From positions 62,001-126,000 of the forward strand of contig JBCCAY010000005.1 in NCBI GenBank assembly GCA_039814575.1: a stretch of 64,000 bases of DNA, given 5' to 3'. Position 1 is the first letter of the stretch; the number at the start of each line of letters is the position of its first letter. This DNA is from MED-G105 sp039814575 (GTDB taxonomy: Bacteria; Pseudomonadota; Alphaproteobacteria; Caulobacterales; Parvularculaceae). A model generated the notes under the pieces. That model saw only the letters and a program-made list of their open reading frames with translations. It ran no database searches and was not told the origin of the DNA. Below, one piece after another: positions 27,294 through 35,211 of the stretch. The position numbers were made by a program, and so were the translations under genes.

Positions 27294-28016
27294 TTAAGTT
27301 TGCGGCTGTCCAAGCCCTTCGACCATGCGTTTCAAGCGGTCCGATTCTTTATCCATGAAGGATTTACTCGCCTCATAGGCGCGCTGCACTTCAATCAGCC
27401 GGGCGAATTCGCCCATGGCGTTGACGTTCGATCCTTCAAGCGCGCCTTGGACAATGCCGAAATTCGCCGACGGCTCGTATCCCTCTTCGGCGCGGAAGAG
27501 ATTATCGCCCTCACGCATCAAGCCGGTCGCCGGCGCCGTTACAACGCCCACCTGACCGATTGCAGCGCCGTCGGCCTCTATCGACCCGTCGCGGGAAATC
27601 GTGATCGAGGTTGTCCCGGCCGGGATGGCGATCGGCGCTTCGCCCGCGTCAAGCAATCGACGACCATCGGCGTCAACCATCTCACCAGCGTTGTTGAGCG
27701 CAAAACCGCCTGCCCGCGTCAGACGCGCGCCGGCGTTTGTTTCGATCAAAAAGAAGCCGTCGCCCTCAATCGCAAGATCAAGCTGATCGCCGGTTTCTAA
27801 AAGCGCGCCTTGCGTCAAGTCGACGAGTTTGGCGCCGGGCCGCGTCATCGACATGCTGTCGCCGCTCGACAGCGACTTGACATATTCGCTGAAGATTAGG
27901 CCTTCGCTTCGAAACCCGGCCGTATCCGCATTGGCGATATTGTTGGCGAGCGTATTAAGTTCTTTTACGAGACCGCTCTGACGAGACAGCGCAGCCGTCA
28001 ACATATTATCGGCCAT
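27294..28016 (-). CDS. flgF: Proximal rod protein FlgF
   Basis: Rod subunit of 240 residues, with QSGLVKELNTLANNIANADTAGFRSEGL at the N-terminus and LEGSNVNAMGEFARLIEVQRAYEASKSFMD at the C-terminus. Its start overlaps the end of the 728-residue periplasmic gene by 11 bases, so rod and motor genes are in one transcript. Confidence 0.95.
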   Translation of the reverse strand: MADNMLTAALSRQSGLVKELNTLANNIANADTAGFRSEGLIFSEYVKSLSSGDSMSMTRPGAKLVDLTQGALLETGDQLDLAIEGDGFFLIETNAGARLTRAGGFALNNAGEMVDADGRRLLDAGEAPIAIPAGTTSITISRDGSIEADGAAIGQVGVVTAPATGLMREGDNLFRAEEGYEPSANFGIVQGALEGSNVNAMGEFARLIEVQRAYEASKSFMDKESDRLKRMVEGLGQPQT

Positions 28017-30192
28017 TGACGATCTCCCTCAATAGCGCAACGTCGGCGCTCGCGTCGTCAGCTAGTTTTTTCAACGCCGCCGCATCCGCTGTCTTAGGAT
28101 CTAAACTTGCGCGGAACGCGCCTTTGAAATTCGCCGCGTCGTCGCTTTCCATATCGACGCCTTCCGGCGCTTCAGTGGCGCCGGCGAGATACGCCGTCGC
28201 AAGGCGTTTTTTTGCGTCGACCGTTGACGATGCATCGCCAGCTAGAGCGTCAAGGCGCTTCTCCCACGTCCCGCGTCCGGTGACGCCAGCGCCTAATGGA
28301 CTGGTTGTTAATGTGGAAAGGGCGTTAATTTCCCGCGCGATCAGTTTCGCCTCAGCCGTCGTATCGCCGACCCGGCGCGTCAGTGACTGCGTCGCGGCGT
28401 TCGGCAAGCCAAACGCGACCGCCGTGCGAGCGGCGACCGTATGCAGAGCATCCGTATTGCCGTCATTAGCGGTCGCATTCCAGAACGATTGGTGGTCCAT
28501 ATAGGCATCAAGCGCCGCTAGTTTTGCTGCATCGTCACCGCTTGTCATCGCTTCCATGATAAGCGTGCGCGCCGCCAGCCCCAGTCCCACGCGCGCGCCA
28601 GGGGCAGCCCGGTATGTACGGATGATCTCTTGAAAGGCGACGTCGAGCTCTCCAGCGCTAATGAGCGCGGTCGCCTCCATAACAATGGCTTTTTCTTTTA
28701 TCGCCGTCGATTCTGAAACGGCAGCCGCCATGCCGAGGTCTTCGGTGAACCCTTCCGGCGGCGCTTCGCCGGTTTTAGCGTAGTCGTCAGCTAAGGCGAA
28801 AAGCGCATCACGTTGATGCTCCGACTGCCCTTGCGCAAGATCTGTGAACAGAGCGCGCGCTTTTTCTTCACGGCCACGGTGCCGGTCATACTCCGCCGAT
28901 AAGTACTTGAACGCTGCGCTACTCTCTTTCACATAAGCGGCTTCTTGTTGATACCGTCCGACAACGCCCCATTCTTGCGCCGCGACAGCGGCAAGACCGA
29001 GACGTGTTGCAAAATCGCCTCTGAGTTCGACCGGCAAACGCGCCAGGCCCTTCGCCCACGGATCAGCTTCACGCAATGCAAGACCTGGGTTCTCGCGCGA
29101 TAATCCGACAGCGCGCCATAAAGCGTGCACCCCGCGACACCCATAAGAGCGCCTAAGAGGGCTGTCTTCCGGTAGTTCCCGGTCCGCTACGACTAGCGCT
29201 AGATCCGTGAGAAATTCCTGTTCCACCGGCGGCAAGGGAAACGCCTCAAGGATATCGCCAGCTTCATCGCCGAAACCAATCGAAAGATACGTCCAATAGA
29301 GCGTCCGCACGACGTCTTCATTGGCAGCGTCAAATTCGCCGACAAGTTGGGACTGCAAAGCGCTTATTTTTTCTAAGGGCGCATCAAGGGGCGCGCCCGT
29401 GCCGGCCGGGAAGAATTGGTTGTTCGGCGCACATTTATATCGGATGAGCCGCGGCGTCCCATCAGACGTCGATGCCGCCGGCGTCACCGGATCAGCCGTC
29501 GTCGCCGCTTCATCTTTAAACGTCACAAGGCCTTCGTCAGCGGCTTGCGTTAACAAGGCCAGCATCTTCGAACGCGCCGTCTCAACAGTATCGGTTGATT
29601 CAACGCGTGAAGCATCTTCCGCTAAGTCAGCATCCGTTTTTTCCGCGGCGTCAGCATCGGTTTCCCTTGTCGCGACAATTGTTTCACCCTTCGCTTTAGC
29701 ATCAGACGCGGACGTCAGTTTCTGCGGTTTGCCGATGATCTGCCCTGTGGGCGTTGCGCCATAAGCTTCAGAGATATCGACGATCAGCGCCCCAGTTTTG
29801 CTGTAATCGACGCGCGCGCCACAATTACAATTGAGATCAAACTCAAGGCCGCTCTCACCAACATTATCGACAGGGCGTCCCTTTATAACGCGGTGCGCTT
29901 TCCTTTTATCGTTAATCAACGCTAGGTCATAAGTATGCAGAGCGCCTGGGAATATCACGCGTATCTTCCGACGTGAGAAATCGATCTTATACGGCGCGTT
30001 ATCCGCCTCGATGACGACGCGGGAGAACTTTTTGTGCTCCCCCCCCTTCACCAAGACGGAATCCGGTTTCTCCATCGATGCTATCACGGACGAATCCATT
30101 GCAGGCTGCAGCATTGTCGGCCCTTCAGCCGACAATGGCGCAACGCCGAGGGCCAACATGGCGCCGATAATTGATCGAACGCTAAACTGCAT
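28006..30192 (-). CDS. Large periplasmic helical-repeat protein coupled to motA, MotC-like candidate
   Basis: Not a recognised family. The 728 residues start with a signal peptide (~1-22, ending LSA). Residues ~45-165 look like a beta-rich AMIN-type domain (SRVVIEADNAPYKIDFS...IRVIFPG) and include a CNC pair. An acidic, Ala/Thr-rich linker spans ~165-240. The C-terminal ~450 residues are Ala-rich amphipathic helices of TPR/Sel1 character. Its start overlaps the motA stop (TAATG), and its end overlaps flgF. In Sinorhizobium a periplasmic helical protein, MotC, stabilises the stator and has MotE as chaperone; a MotE-like gene lies just upstream here. A MotC-like role is thus reasonable by context but unproven, and the size is much larger than MotC (~430). 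Confidence 0.7.
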   Translation of the reverse strand: MQFSVRSIIGAMLALGVAPLSAEGPTMLQPAMDSSVIASMEKPDSVLVKGGEHKKFSRVVIEADNAPYKIDFSRRKIRVIFPGALHTYDLALINDKRKAHRVIKGRPVDNVGESGLEFDLNCNCGARVDYSKTGALIVDISEAYGATPTGQIIGKPQKLTSASDAKAKGETIVATRETDADAAEKTDADLAEDASRVESTDTVETARSKMLALLTQAADEGLVTFKDEAATTADPVTPAASTSDGTPRLIRYKCAPNNQFFPAGTGAPLDAPLEKISALQSQLVGEFDAANEDVVRTLYWTYLSIGFGDEAGDILEAFPLPPVEQEFLTDLALVVADRELPEDSPLRRSYGCRGVHALWRAVGLSRENPGLALREADPWAKGLARLPVELRGDFATRLGLAAVAAQEWGVVGRYQQEAAYVKESSAAFKYLSAEYDRHRGREEKARALFTDLAQGQSEHQRDALFALADDYAKTGEAPPEGFTEDLGMAAAVSESTAIKEKAIVMEATALISAGELDVAFQEIIRTYRAAPGARVGLGLAARTLIMEAMTSGDDAAKLAALDAYMDHQSFWNATANDGNTDALHTVAARTAVAFGLPNAATQSLTRRVGDTTAEAKLIAREINALSTLTTSPLGAGVTGRGTWEKRLDALAGDASSTVDAKKRLATAYLAGATEAPEGVDMESDDAANFKGAFRASLDPKTADAAALKKLADDASADVALLREIVNGR

Positions 30193-31058
30193 TACGCCGC
30201 CGTCCCTAAATCGCGCAACGCTTCTTCAAGCTCGGCAAAGCTCGGCCGATGGTGCTTAGGCGCATTCCGGCGCGCGACTTCAGCGCAAATGGCTGGCGCG
30301 TGTTTTTGTAAGCTTGCGACGAGCGTTTCTTTAATCAGAATATAAAAAAGCTGCTCTTCTTTGCGCATCGCGCCGATATTCGCCGCAAGCGGACCAACAA
30401 CGCCATAGGCGAGAAAAACCCCAAGGAACGTTCCAACCAGCGCGCCGCCGATCATGCCGCCTAGAACCTCCGGCGGACTGTCAATCGAGGCCATGGTTTT
30501 AATAACGCCGAGAACCGCCGCGACGATGCCGAGCGCCGGCAGCGCGTCCGCCATACTTTGCAACGCATGCGCGCCATGTTGACTGTCATGGTCTAAGGCT
30601 TCCAGCTGCTTTTCAAACAGTTCTTCGACCTGGTGCGCGTTATCGAAATTCATCATCATACTGCGAATTGTGTCGCAGATGAGTTCGACAGCCGTTTTAT
30701 CTTTCGCGATCTTCGGATATTTTGTGAAAACACTTGAGCCTTCAGGGTTTTCAATGTGCTCTTCAATCGCCACAGGGCTTTGCCGCGCGATCACCACAAG
30801 CTCATACAACAAGCAAATAAGGTCTTTATAATCCGCCTTCTTCCACTTTGCTCCGCCGAACGCCGCACCGAGGTCGGCACCGGTATGCTTAATCGTGCCC
30901 ATATCATTGGCGACGACGAACGATCCGACGGCGGAACCACCGATCATCATCATTTCATAGGGCAATGACTTGAAGATGATGCCCATCTTACCGCCCGCAA
31001 GCGTGTACCCGCCGAAGACCATGCCTAAAACGATAACGAGGCCGACTATAATGCCCAT
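30192..31058 (-). CDS. motA: Stator protein MotA
   Basis: Proton-channel stator subunit of the motor. The 288-residue protein has four hydrophobic segments (N-terminal pair ~1-50, C-terminal pair ~170-225) and the large cytoplasmic loop carrying the charged residues that contact FliG. LPALGIVAAVLGVIKTMASIDSPPEVLGGMIGGALVGTFLGVFLAYG is the MotA/ExbB signature. motB is not adjacent (43782), as in Caulobacter. It heads the operon that continues through flgFGAH to FliL-2. Confidence 0.96.
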   Translation of the reverse strand: MGIIVGLVIVLGMVFGGYTLAGGKMGIIFKSLPYEMMMIGGSAVGSFVVANDMGTIKHTGADLGAAFGGAKWKKADYKDLICLLYELVVIARQSPVAIEEHIENPEGSSVFTKYPKIAKDKTAVELICDTIRSMMMNFDNAHQVEELFEKQLEALDHDSQHGAHALQSMADALPALGIVAAVLGVIKTMASIDSPPEVLGGMIGGALVGTFLGVFLAYGVVGPLAANIGAMRKEEQLFYILIKETLVASLQKHAPAICAEVARRNAPKHHRPSFAELEEALRDLGTAA

Positions 31059-31080
31059 CGCGCAATCACCATCCCTGGAA

Positions 31081-31097
31081 CGCGGAAATATTCCGCG
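31081..31097. promoter_or_regulatory. Perfect 7-bp-arm palindrome upstream of motA
   Basis: CGCGGAA-ATA-TTCCGCG sits 23 bases before the motA start. It could be an operator or a 5' leader hairpin controlling motA translation. Confidence 0.45.
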
Positions 31098-31123
31098 ACT
31101 TTCTCAAAATTGAACGATTACGG

Positions 31124-31138
31124 TTAAAATTTACTCAA
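31124..31138. promoter_or_regulatory. CtrA-like box upstream of motA
   Basis: TTAA-N7-TCAA differs from the CtrA consensus at one position. It lies ~66 bases before the motA start. Confidence 0.35.
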
Positions 31139-31202
31139 ATCCTGACGATCTCTCTTAAAAGTTGAGATTAGCGCCGCGAGCGATGGACGATTTCGGGATT
31201 CT

Positions 31203-31247
31203 AAAACGTTTCCAGATCAATAAGTGCGATCAAGCGTTCGGAAACGT
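31203..31247 (-). terminator. Possible terminator after the fliL-motE operon
   Basis: ACGTTTCC and GGAAACGT form a perfect 8-bp stem with a 26-base loop, and the minus strand continues with TTTTAG. The long loop makes it a weak candidate. Confidence 0.35.
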
Positions 31248-31380
31248 GTACTAACGAAGCGCTAAAGCATCTTCCCAGGTCCATAGAAAAGATGACACTT
31301 TATACGGACGAACGCGGCGCTGTATTTAAGCGGACGGCGGCGCCCTACTTTATACAATCAGACTCAGATGTCGGCGCTGT

Positions 31381-32118
31381 TTAATTTTGGACGTTCCGCC
31401 CCGCAATGATCACGCTCACGGCATAGGCCTTTTGGGGGTCCATGCTAGCGAGGATCGCGGCAGCCGCCTCACTGCGGATCGCCGTCAGGAAACCAGCGGC
31501 GAATGTCGGCTCCATCGCGTTGAAAATCTGACCCGCTTGTTGCGGCTTCATATTTGCGTACATCGACGCAAGCGCTTTGATGTCCTCGCCAGAAGCAGCG
31601 TCGACGCGCGCAGCTTTCTCCGCGAGACTCGCCCGCGCGGCTTCAAGTTCGACGAGTTTCTCATTAATGCGCACTTCAGCCGCCATCAGCACTTGTTCGC
31701 GCTCATCAAGCTCCGCAATCCGGCGTTCGATCTCAGCTGAGCGTTCTTTAATAAGTTCTGCAAGACCGACGAAATCGCCTGGCTCTTTGCGCGGCGGGAT
31801 TTGCAAAGATGCAGCCGCATTCATCGGCGCGACGGCGCCGCCTGGCGTTCCGTGCCCATCATCATGGTGTTTGTCGTCACTTGATTTTTGATCACTGTGC
31901 GACGCGTGGTTTTCTTTGGCGTCATGGCCATCCGCATGTTTATCGCCATGATCTGCGTCATGCGGGGCTTTATCAGCCATTTCTTTATGGCCGTCGTCCG
32001 CATGCGTGTCAGCGGCGGCCAATTGCATACGCACGTCGCCGACCGTTCCGATCGCGCGGCTCACAAACGCCATCGAAAAGACAACAATTATTATAACAAG
32101 AACGCTCGGCTTCATCAC
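31381..32118 (-). CDS. MotE-like / MgtE-N-domain flagellar protein with His/Asp-rich linker
   Basis: Secreted or membrane-anchored protein of 245 residues: a hydrophobic N-terminus (~5-25), a His/Asp/Lys-rich stretch at 37-90 with 11 His, a coiled coil (~120-175) and a C-terminal MgtE N-domain-like bundle (LASMYANMKPQQAGQIFNAMEPTFAAGFLTAI...SMDPQKAYAVSVIIA). MotE of Sinorhizobium has the same coiled-coil plus MgtE-N layout and is a periplasmic chaperone of MotC. MotE there works as a disulfide-linked dimer, but this protein has no Cys. It overlaps the gene upstream by 4 bases and ends the fliL operon. Confidence 0.78.
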   Translation of the reverse strand: MMKPSVLVIIIVVFSMAFVSRAIGTVGDVRMQLAAADTHADDGHKEMADKAPHDADHGDKHADGHDAKENHASHSDQKSSDDKHHDDGHGTPGGAVAPMNAAASLQIPPRKEPGDFVGLAELIKERSAEIERRIAELDEREQVLMAAEVRINEKLVELEAARASLAEKAARVDAASGEDIKALASMYANMKPQQAGQIFNAMEPTFAAGFLTAIRSEAAAAILASMDPQKAYAVSVIIAGRNVQN

Positions 32119-32813
32119 GACGCCTTTTGTAAGGAAATAACGTCGCGCTCATCGTCGCCCACCGCGGTCGCGGCGCCGTCTACATCGGCGTCGGCCGCGA
32201 CCTCACCGTTTTCATCGGCACCATCGGTATCATCAATTTCGACATCGTCTGCGCCTTGCTCGGAATCAGCGGCGACGTCCGGCGTTTCCGCTTCATCGGC
32301 CTCGTCTTCGCTTTCCTCAGCGTTTTGACCTTCCTCTGAATTCCACTCGACCTCAAAGTCCGTGTCTTCCTCATCAAGGTCCACATCATTTGACGTGTCG
32401 TCCGCAGGCTCGACTTCCGCGCTCTCGTCTTGGACTGGTTCAGAAACCGCCGGTTCAACGGCCGGCGCTTCAACGACAGGTTCCGGCGCAGGCGGCGTCG
32501 GCGCGGAAGGCACAGGCGCGAACTGCGCCTCGCTCAGAACCTTCGCCATTGTTTTGAGTTCGGCGCAGAGCTCTTTTGATTCAGCGACCAACGGCGCCAA
32601 TCGATCAACGGACTCTTCCGCGGCCATATGGGAATGCGCGATAGCGCGTTTTGCTTCGTCCACAGACTTAGATAAAGAAGCAACGCTCGCGGCAATGCCT
32701 TTTCGCGTGCTTTTCAGCTTCTGCAAGCGACGGCTCAACATCCAACAATAAAAGCAAGCGCAGGCGCTTGCGGCTAAGAGCAGAAAATCAGCGATAAGCG
32801 TCATAATAATCAT
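32115..32813 (-). CDS. DUF6468 / PflI-like acidic membrane protein
   Basis: A 232-residue protein with one N-terminal membrane helix (~5-24), a cytoplasmic-type helical stretch with RLQKLKSTRKGIAASVASLSKSVDEAKRAI (~28-60), then Pro/Val-rich and strongly Asp/Glu-rich sequence to the end (theoretical pI very low). Caulobacter PflI, a flagellar-positioning membrane protein with a Pro-rich tail, has similar organisation, and its gene lies in a flagellar operon. The start is 1 base after the fliL stop, and it overlaps the MotE-like gene by 4 bases. PflI identity rests on architecture and location. Confidence 0.65.
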   Translation of the reverse strand: MIIMTLIADFLLLAASACACFYCWMLSRRLQKLKSTRKGIAASVASLSKSVDEAKRAIAHSHMAAEESVDRLAPLVAESKELCAELKTMAKVLSEAQFAPVPSAPTPPAPEPVVEAPAVEPAVSEPVQDESAEVEPADDTSNDVDLDEEDTDFEVEWNSEEGQNAEESEDEADEAETPDVAADSEQGADDVEIDDTDGADENGEVAADADVDGAATAVGDDERDVISLQKAS

Positions 32814-32814
32814 C

Positions 32815-33417
32815 TCAGTCGAGGATAAAGTCAGTCACGAGGACGCTTTTGATGGAGGCGTCCGGCGCAACAATGCGCATGCGGCGCGCGATATGGGCGC
32901 GGACGCGACTCATGGCCGCTGGCGATTCAAAATCGCGCGCGTCAGCCGCACGTAAATAGGTGTTCAGTACGTCGCGGAATTTAGGGATGAGCTTGATGAG
33001 GTCCTGCTCGTATTCCGAGGCGCCTTCAATCACTAACGTTATCTTAAGGCGATTGGCCATCGCCTCGGGGCCAAGGGAGACAATGATGGGCTCAAGCGGC
33101 ACATAAACGGCGCCGCCCCCGCCCTCATCATGACCGTCCTTACCTTTGCCCTTCTTCTTTTTCTTATCTTTGCCCTTGCCTTTTTTATCGGCTTTTTTGT
33201 CGGCCTTCTTGTCACCGTGCCCATCGTCGGCATGTTTTTCGGTTTTTTCGGTGTCTTTTGCACCGCCACCGCCGCCGGCCGGCGCCAATGCGAACGCCGC
33301 CGCGCCGGACACGGCAGCAAGCACCGCCGCGCCAGCGAGCGTCACCGGAAGGCCGAGACCTTTCTTCGGCTTTTCCGTTTCGTCCGCTTCAACTACTTCA
33401 TTATCGTCGTCAGCCAT
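32815..33417 (-). CDS. fliL: FliL paralogue 1, Lys-rich linker
   Basis: Stator-associated basal body protein, 200 residues from the ATG at 33417, which has TGGAAGA upstream. After an acidic cytoplasmic tail comes a membrane segment (~21-46), then a linker (~55-97) with KKADKKADKKGKGKDKKKKK and three His. The FliL domain follows (~104-200: VYVPLEPIIVSLGPEAMANRLKITLVIEG, LIPKFRDVLNTYLRA, SVLVTDFILD). It heads the operon with the PflI-like and MotE-like genes; the fliM normally found next to fliL is instead at 44921. It is divergent from fliF. Confidence 0.9.
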   Translation of the reverse strand: MADDDNEVVEADETEKPKKGLGLPVTLAGAAVLAAVSGAAAFALAPAGGGGGAKDTEKTEKHADDGHGDKKADKKADKKGKGKDKKKKKGKGKDGHDEGGGGAVYVPLEPIIVSLGPEAMANRLKITLVIEGASEYEQDLIKLIPKFRDVLNTYLRAADARDFESPAAMSRVRAHIARRMRIVAPDASIKSVLVTDFILD

Positions 33418-33630
33418 ACGTGATCTTCCAGGCTTGAGGCATAGAACCAATACCGACGATATAAGCAACGATCTCTAAACCTAATGTTAAGGCTGTCTGA
33501 TCAAATTGCAGAGGCTTGAAAATACTCTGTGCGCATATCCAAACGGACGGAACTTTGCACAGTTAAACATTAAGCGTCTCGCGAACACATTTGCGCGGAA
33601 CACTTATTTAAGACCGAGTGGACGAACGGT
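33418..33630. promoter_or_regulatory. Divergent fliL/fliF promoter region
   Basis: 213 bases between two flagellar operons. A TAAA-N7-TTAA near-match to the CtrA consensus lies at 33476-33490. An AT-rich stretch with GTTAAACATTAA follows near 33562. No exact sigma-54 element is seen. Confidence 0.45.
33476..33490. promoter_or_regulatory. CtrA-like box in the fliL/fliF gap
   Basis: TAAA-N7-TTAA, one mismatch from the consensus, at the centre of the divergent region. Confidence 0.35.
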
Positions 33631-35211
33631 ATGGGCGGACTTCTATCAGTATGGGCGGGATTAGACGCCAATAAGCGCATGATGTTGATTGGCGCCGTGG
33701 CGGCGACGATTGCAGCGCTTAGCTATATGGCGAGCGCTGTGCGTACGCCGCATATGGCGCTGCTTTACGCAGGACTTGAGCCGAATGTCGCCGGCGACGT
33801 CATCGCCGCTCTGGAACGGATGAATGTTGTTTCTAAAGTTGACGGCGACGCGATTTACGTTCCCCAAAACGTTCGCGACACGGTGCGCTTGTCTTTAGCG
33901 CGCGAAGGATTGCCGGCCGAAAGCCAAGCCGGATACGAACTGCTCGACGAGTTAAACGGTTTCGCCACGACGTCTGAAATGTTTGACGCGGCCTATTGGC
34001 GCGCAAAAGAAGGCGAACTTGCGCGAACGATTTTATCCGTACCGGGCGTTCGTTCAGCGCGTGTGCATATCGGCGCCGCGAAGCGCAGCCCATTCGACGC
34101 GAAAGGCGACGCCAACTCCGCCGTCGTGACAGTACGCATGGGACGCGGTCCCCTCGCCAAACAACAGGCGATGTCCATTCGATATCTCGTAGGATTGTCG
34201 ATATCCGGCTTACCGCCGGAAAAAGTCGCCGTTATCGACGCCGAACGCGGCGTCGTCTTACGGCCTGGCGACGGCGCGCCGGAAACCGAAGCGATCGCGC
34301 TCGCCAATGAACGCGAACGCGACCTTGAAAAGCGCTTAAAAAGCCTGATCGAAGCGCGCGTCGGCGATGGCGCCGCGCGGGTCAGCGTTTCTTTAGAACT
34401 CGATATGGAAAGCGAAGCCCTTTCTGAACGTATTCTTGACCCGGACAGCCGCGTTACGCGCGGACGGGAAACGACCGATGTCTCGTCAAACGCTTCAGGC
34501 ACCGCTTCGGGCGTAACGGTCGCCAGTAATCTACCCGACGGCGACGCCGGTGGCGGCAATCAATCCTCTAGCCAACGCAACGAAGCCCGCGAGCGCATTG
34601 ATTACGATTTCTCTGAGGTGACGCGCCAACGGCAAAAACGTCCAGGCGCCGTTAAAAAAGTTTCCGTCGCCGTTCTTGTCGATGCAGTGCGAAATGTCGC
34701 AGAGGACGGGACCGTGACCCGAACCGAGCGGTCAACGGAAGAAATAACCTCCCTTCGCGAGCTCATTCAATCTGCGATTGGGTTTGACGAAGCGCGCGGC
34801 GACGTTGTGACGGTCGAAACGCTTCCTTTCCAAGAAACGCCTGACGCGGGCGTCGTCGCTGAGGCGTCGCCGATCATGCGTTTCCTCGAAAACAACATCA
34901 TGGGCCTGATTAAAATCATTGTCCCGTCCATCGTGACGCTCATCCTCGGCCTCTTCGTCGTCAAACCGCTTATCGCGGCAGGCGCGAGCGGCGGCGGCGG
35001 GGGCGGCGGCGGCGGTGGCGGTGGTGACGCGGATGAAGAAGAAGACTTCGCACCGCCGCAGATGGAATTCGCGCCAATGGAAGATATGGCTGCGGAAATT
35101 GAAGGCCCGCAAGATTCCCTTGAGAAACTCAAGGAAATCGCCTCGGACAAGCAAGAAGAAACGGCCGCCTTGATTAAAACCTGGCTCGATCGTGGGGAGG
35201 AACCGGCGTGA
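33631..35211 (+). CDS. fliF: MS-ring protein FliF
   Basis: Forms the membrane/supramembrane ring that seeds the flagellum. The 526 residues have a membrane segment at ~17-36 and another near ~425-445 (IMGLIKIIVPSIVTLILGLFVVKPLIA). Ring-building motifs appear between (LYAGLEPNVAGDVIAALE, GYELLDELNGFATTSEMFDAAYWRAKEGELARTI, VSVAVLVDAV). A run of 12 Gly (34990-35025) follows the second helix, and the C-terminus is acidic and should bind FliG. It overlaps fliH by 4 bases. Confidence 0.96.
   Translation: MGGLLSVWAGLDANKRMMLIGAVAATIAALSYMASAVRTPHMALLYAGLEPNVAGDVIAALERMNVVSKVDGDAIYVPQNVRDTVRLSLAREGLPAESQAGYELLDELNGFATTSEMFDAAYWRAKEGELARTILSVPGVRSARVHIGAAKRSPFDAKGDANSAVVTVRMGRGPLAKQQAMSIRYLVGLSISGLPPEKVAVIDAERGVVLRPGDGAPETEAIALANERERDLEKRLKSLIEARVGDGAARVSVSLELDMESEALSERILDPDSRVTRGRETTDVSSNASGTASGVTVASNLPDGDAGGGNQSSSQRNEARERIDYDFSEVTRQRQKRPGAVKKVSVAVLVDAVRNVAEDGTVTRTERSTEEITSLRELIQSAIGFDEARGDVVTVETLPFQETPDAGVVAEASPIMRFLENNIMGLIKIIVPSIVTLILGLFVVKPLIAAGASGGGGGGGGGGGGDADEEEDFAPPQMEFAPMEDMAAEIEGPQDSLEKLKEIASDKQEETAALIKTWLDRGEEPA

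Larger units (their letters stand above)
31059..31380. promoter_or_regulatory. motA upstream region (322 bases without a gene)
   Basis: This region between the MotE-like gene and motA, both on minus, holds a perfect palindrome at 31081-31097 and a CtrA-like box at 31124-31138. It also holds a long-loop inverted repeat at 31206-31247 that may terminate the upstream operon, and a direct repeat of ACTTTATAC at 31297-31305 and 31347-31355. No ORF is convincing. Confidence 0.55.

Noticed and set aside
32180..32473. Basic Arg/Lys/Thr-rich frame inside the PflI-like gene
   Set aside because: It is a +1/-1 shadow of the acidic repeats, with no independent start signal.
34984..35030. Poly-Gly tract in fliF, possible slippage or frameshift
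   Set aside because: The frame continues normally into the FliF acidic C-terminus and the fliH overlap, so the gene is intact.
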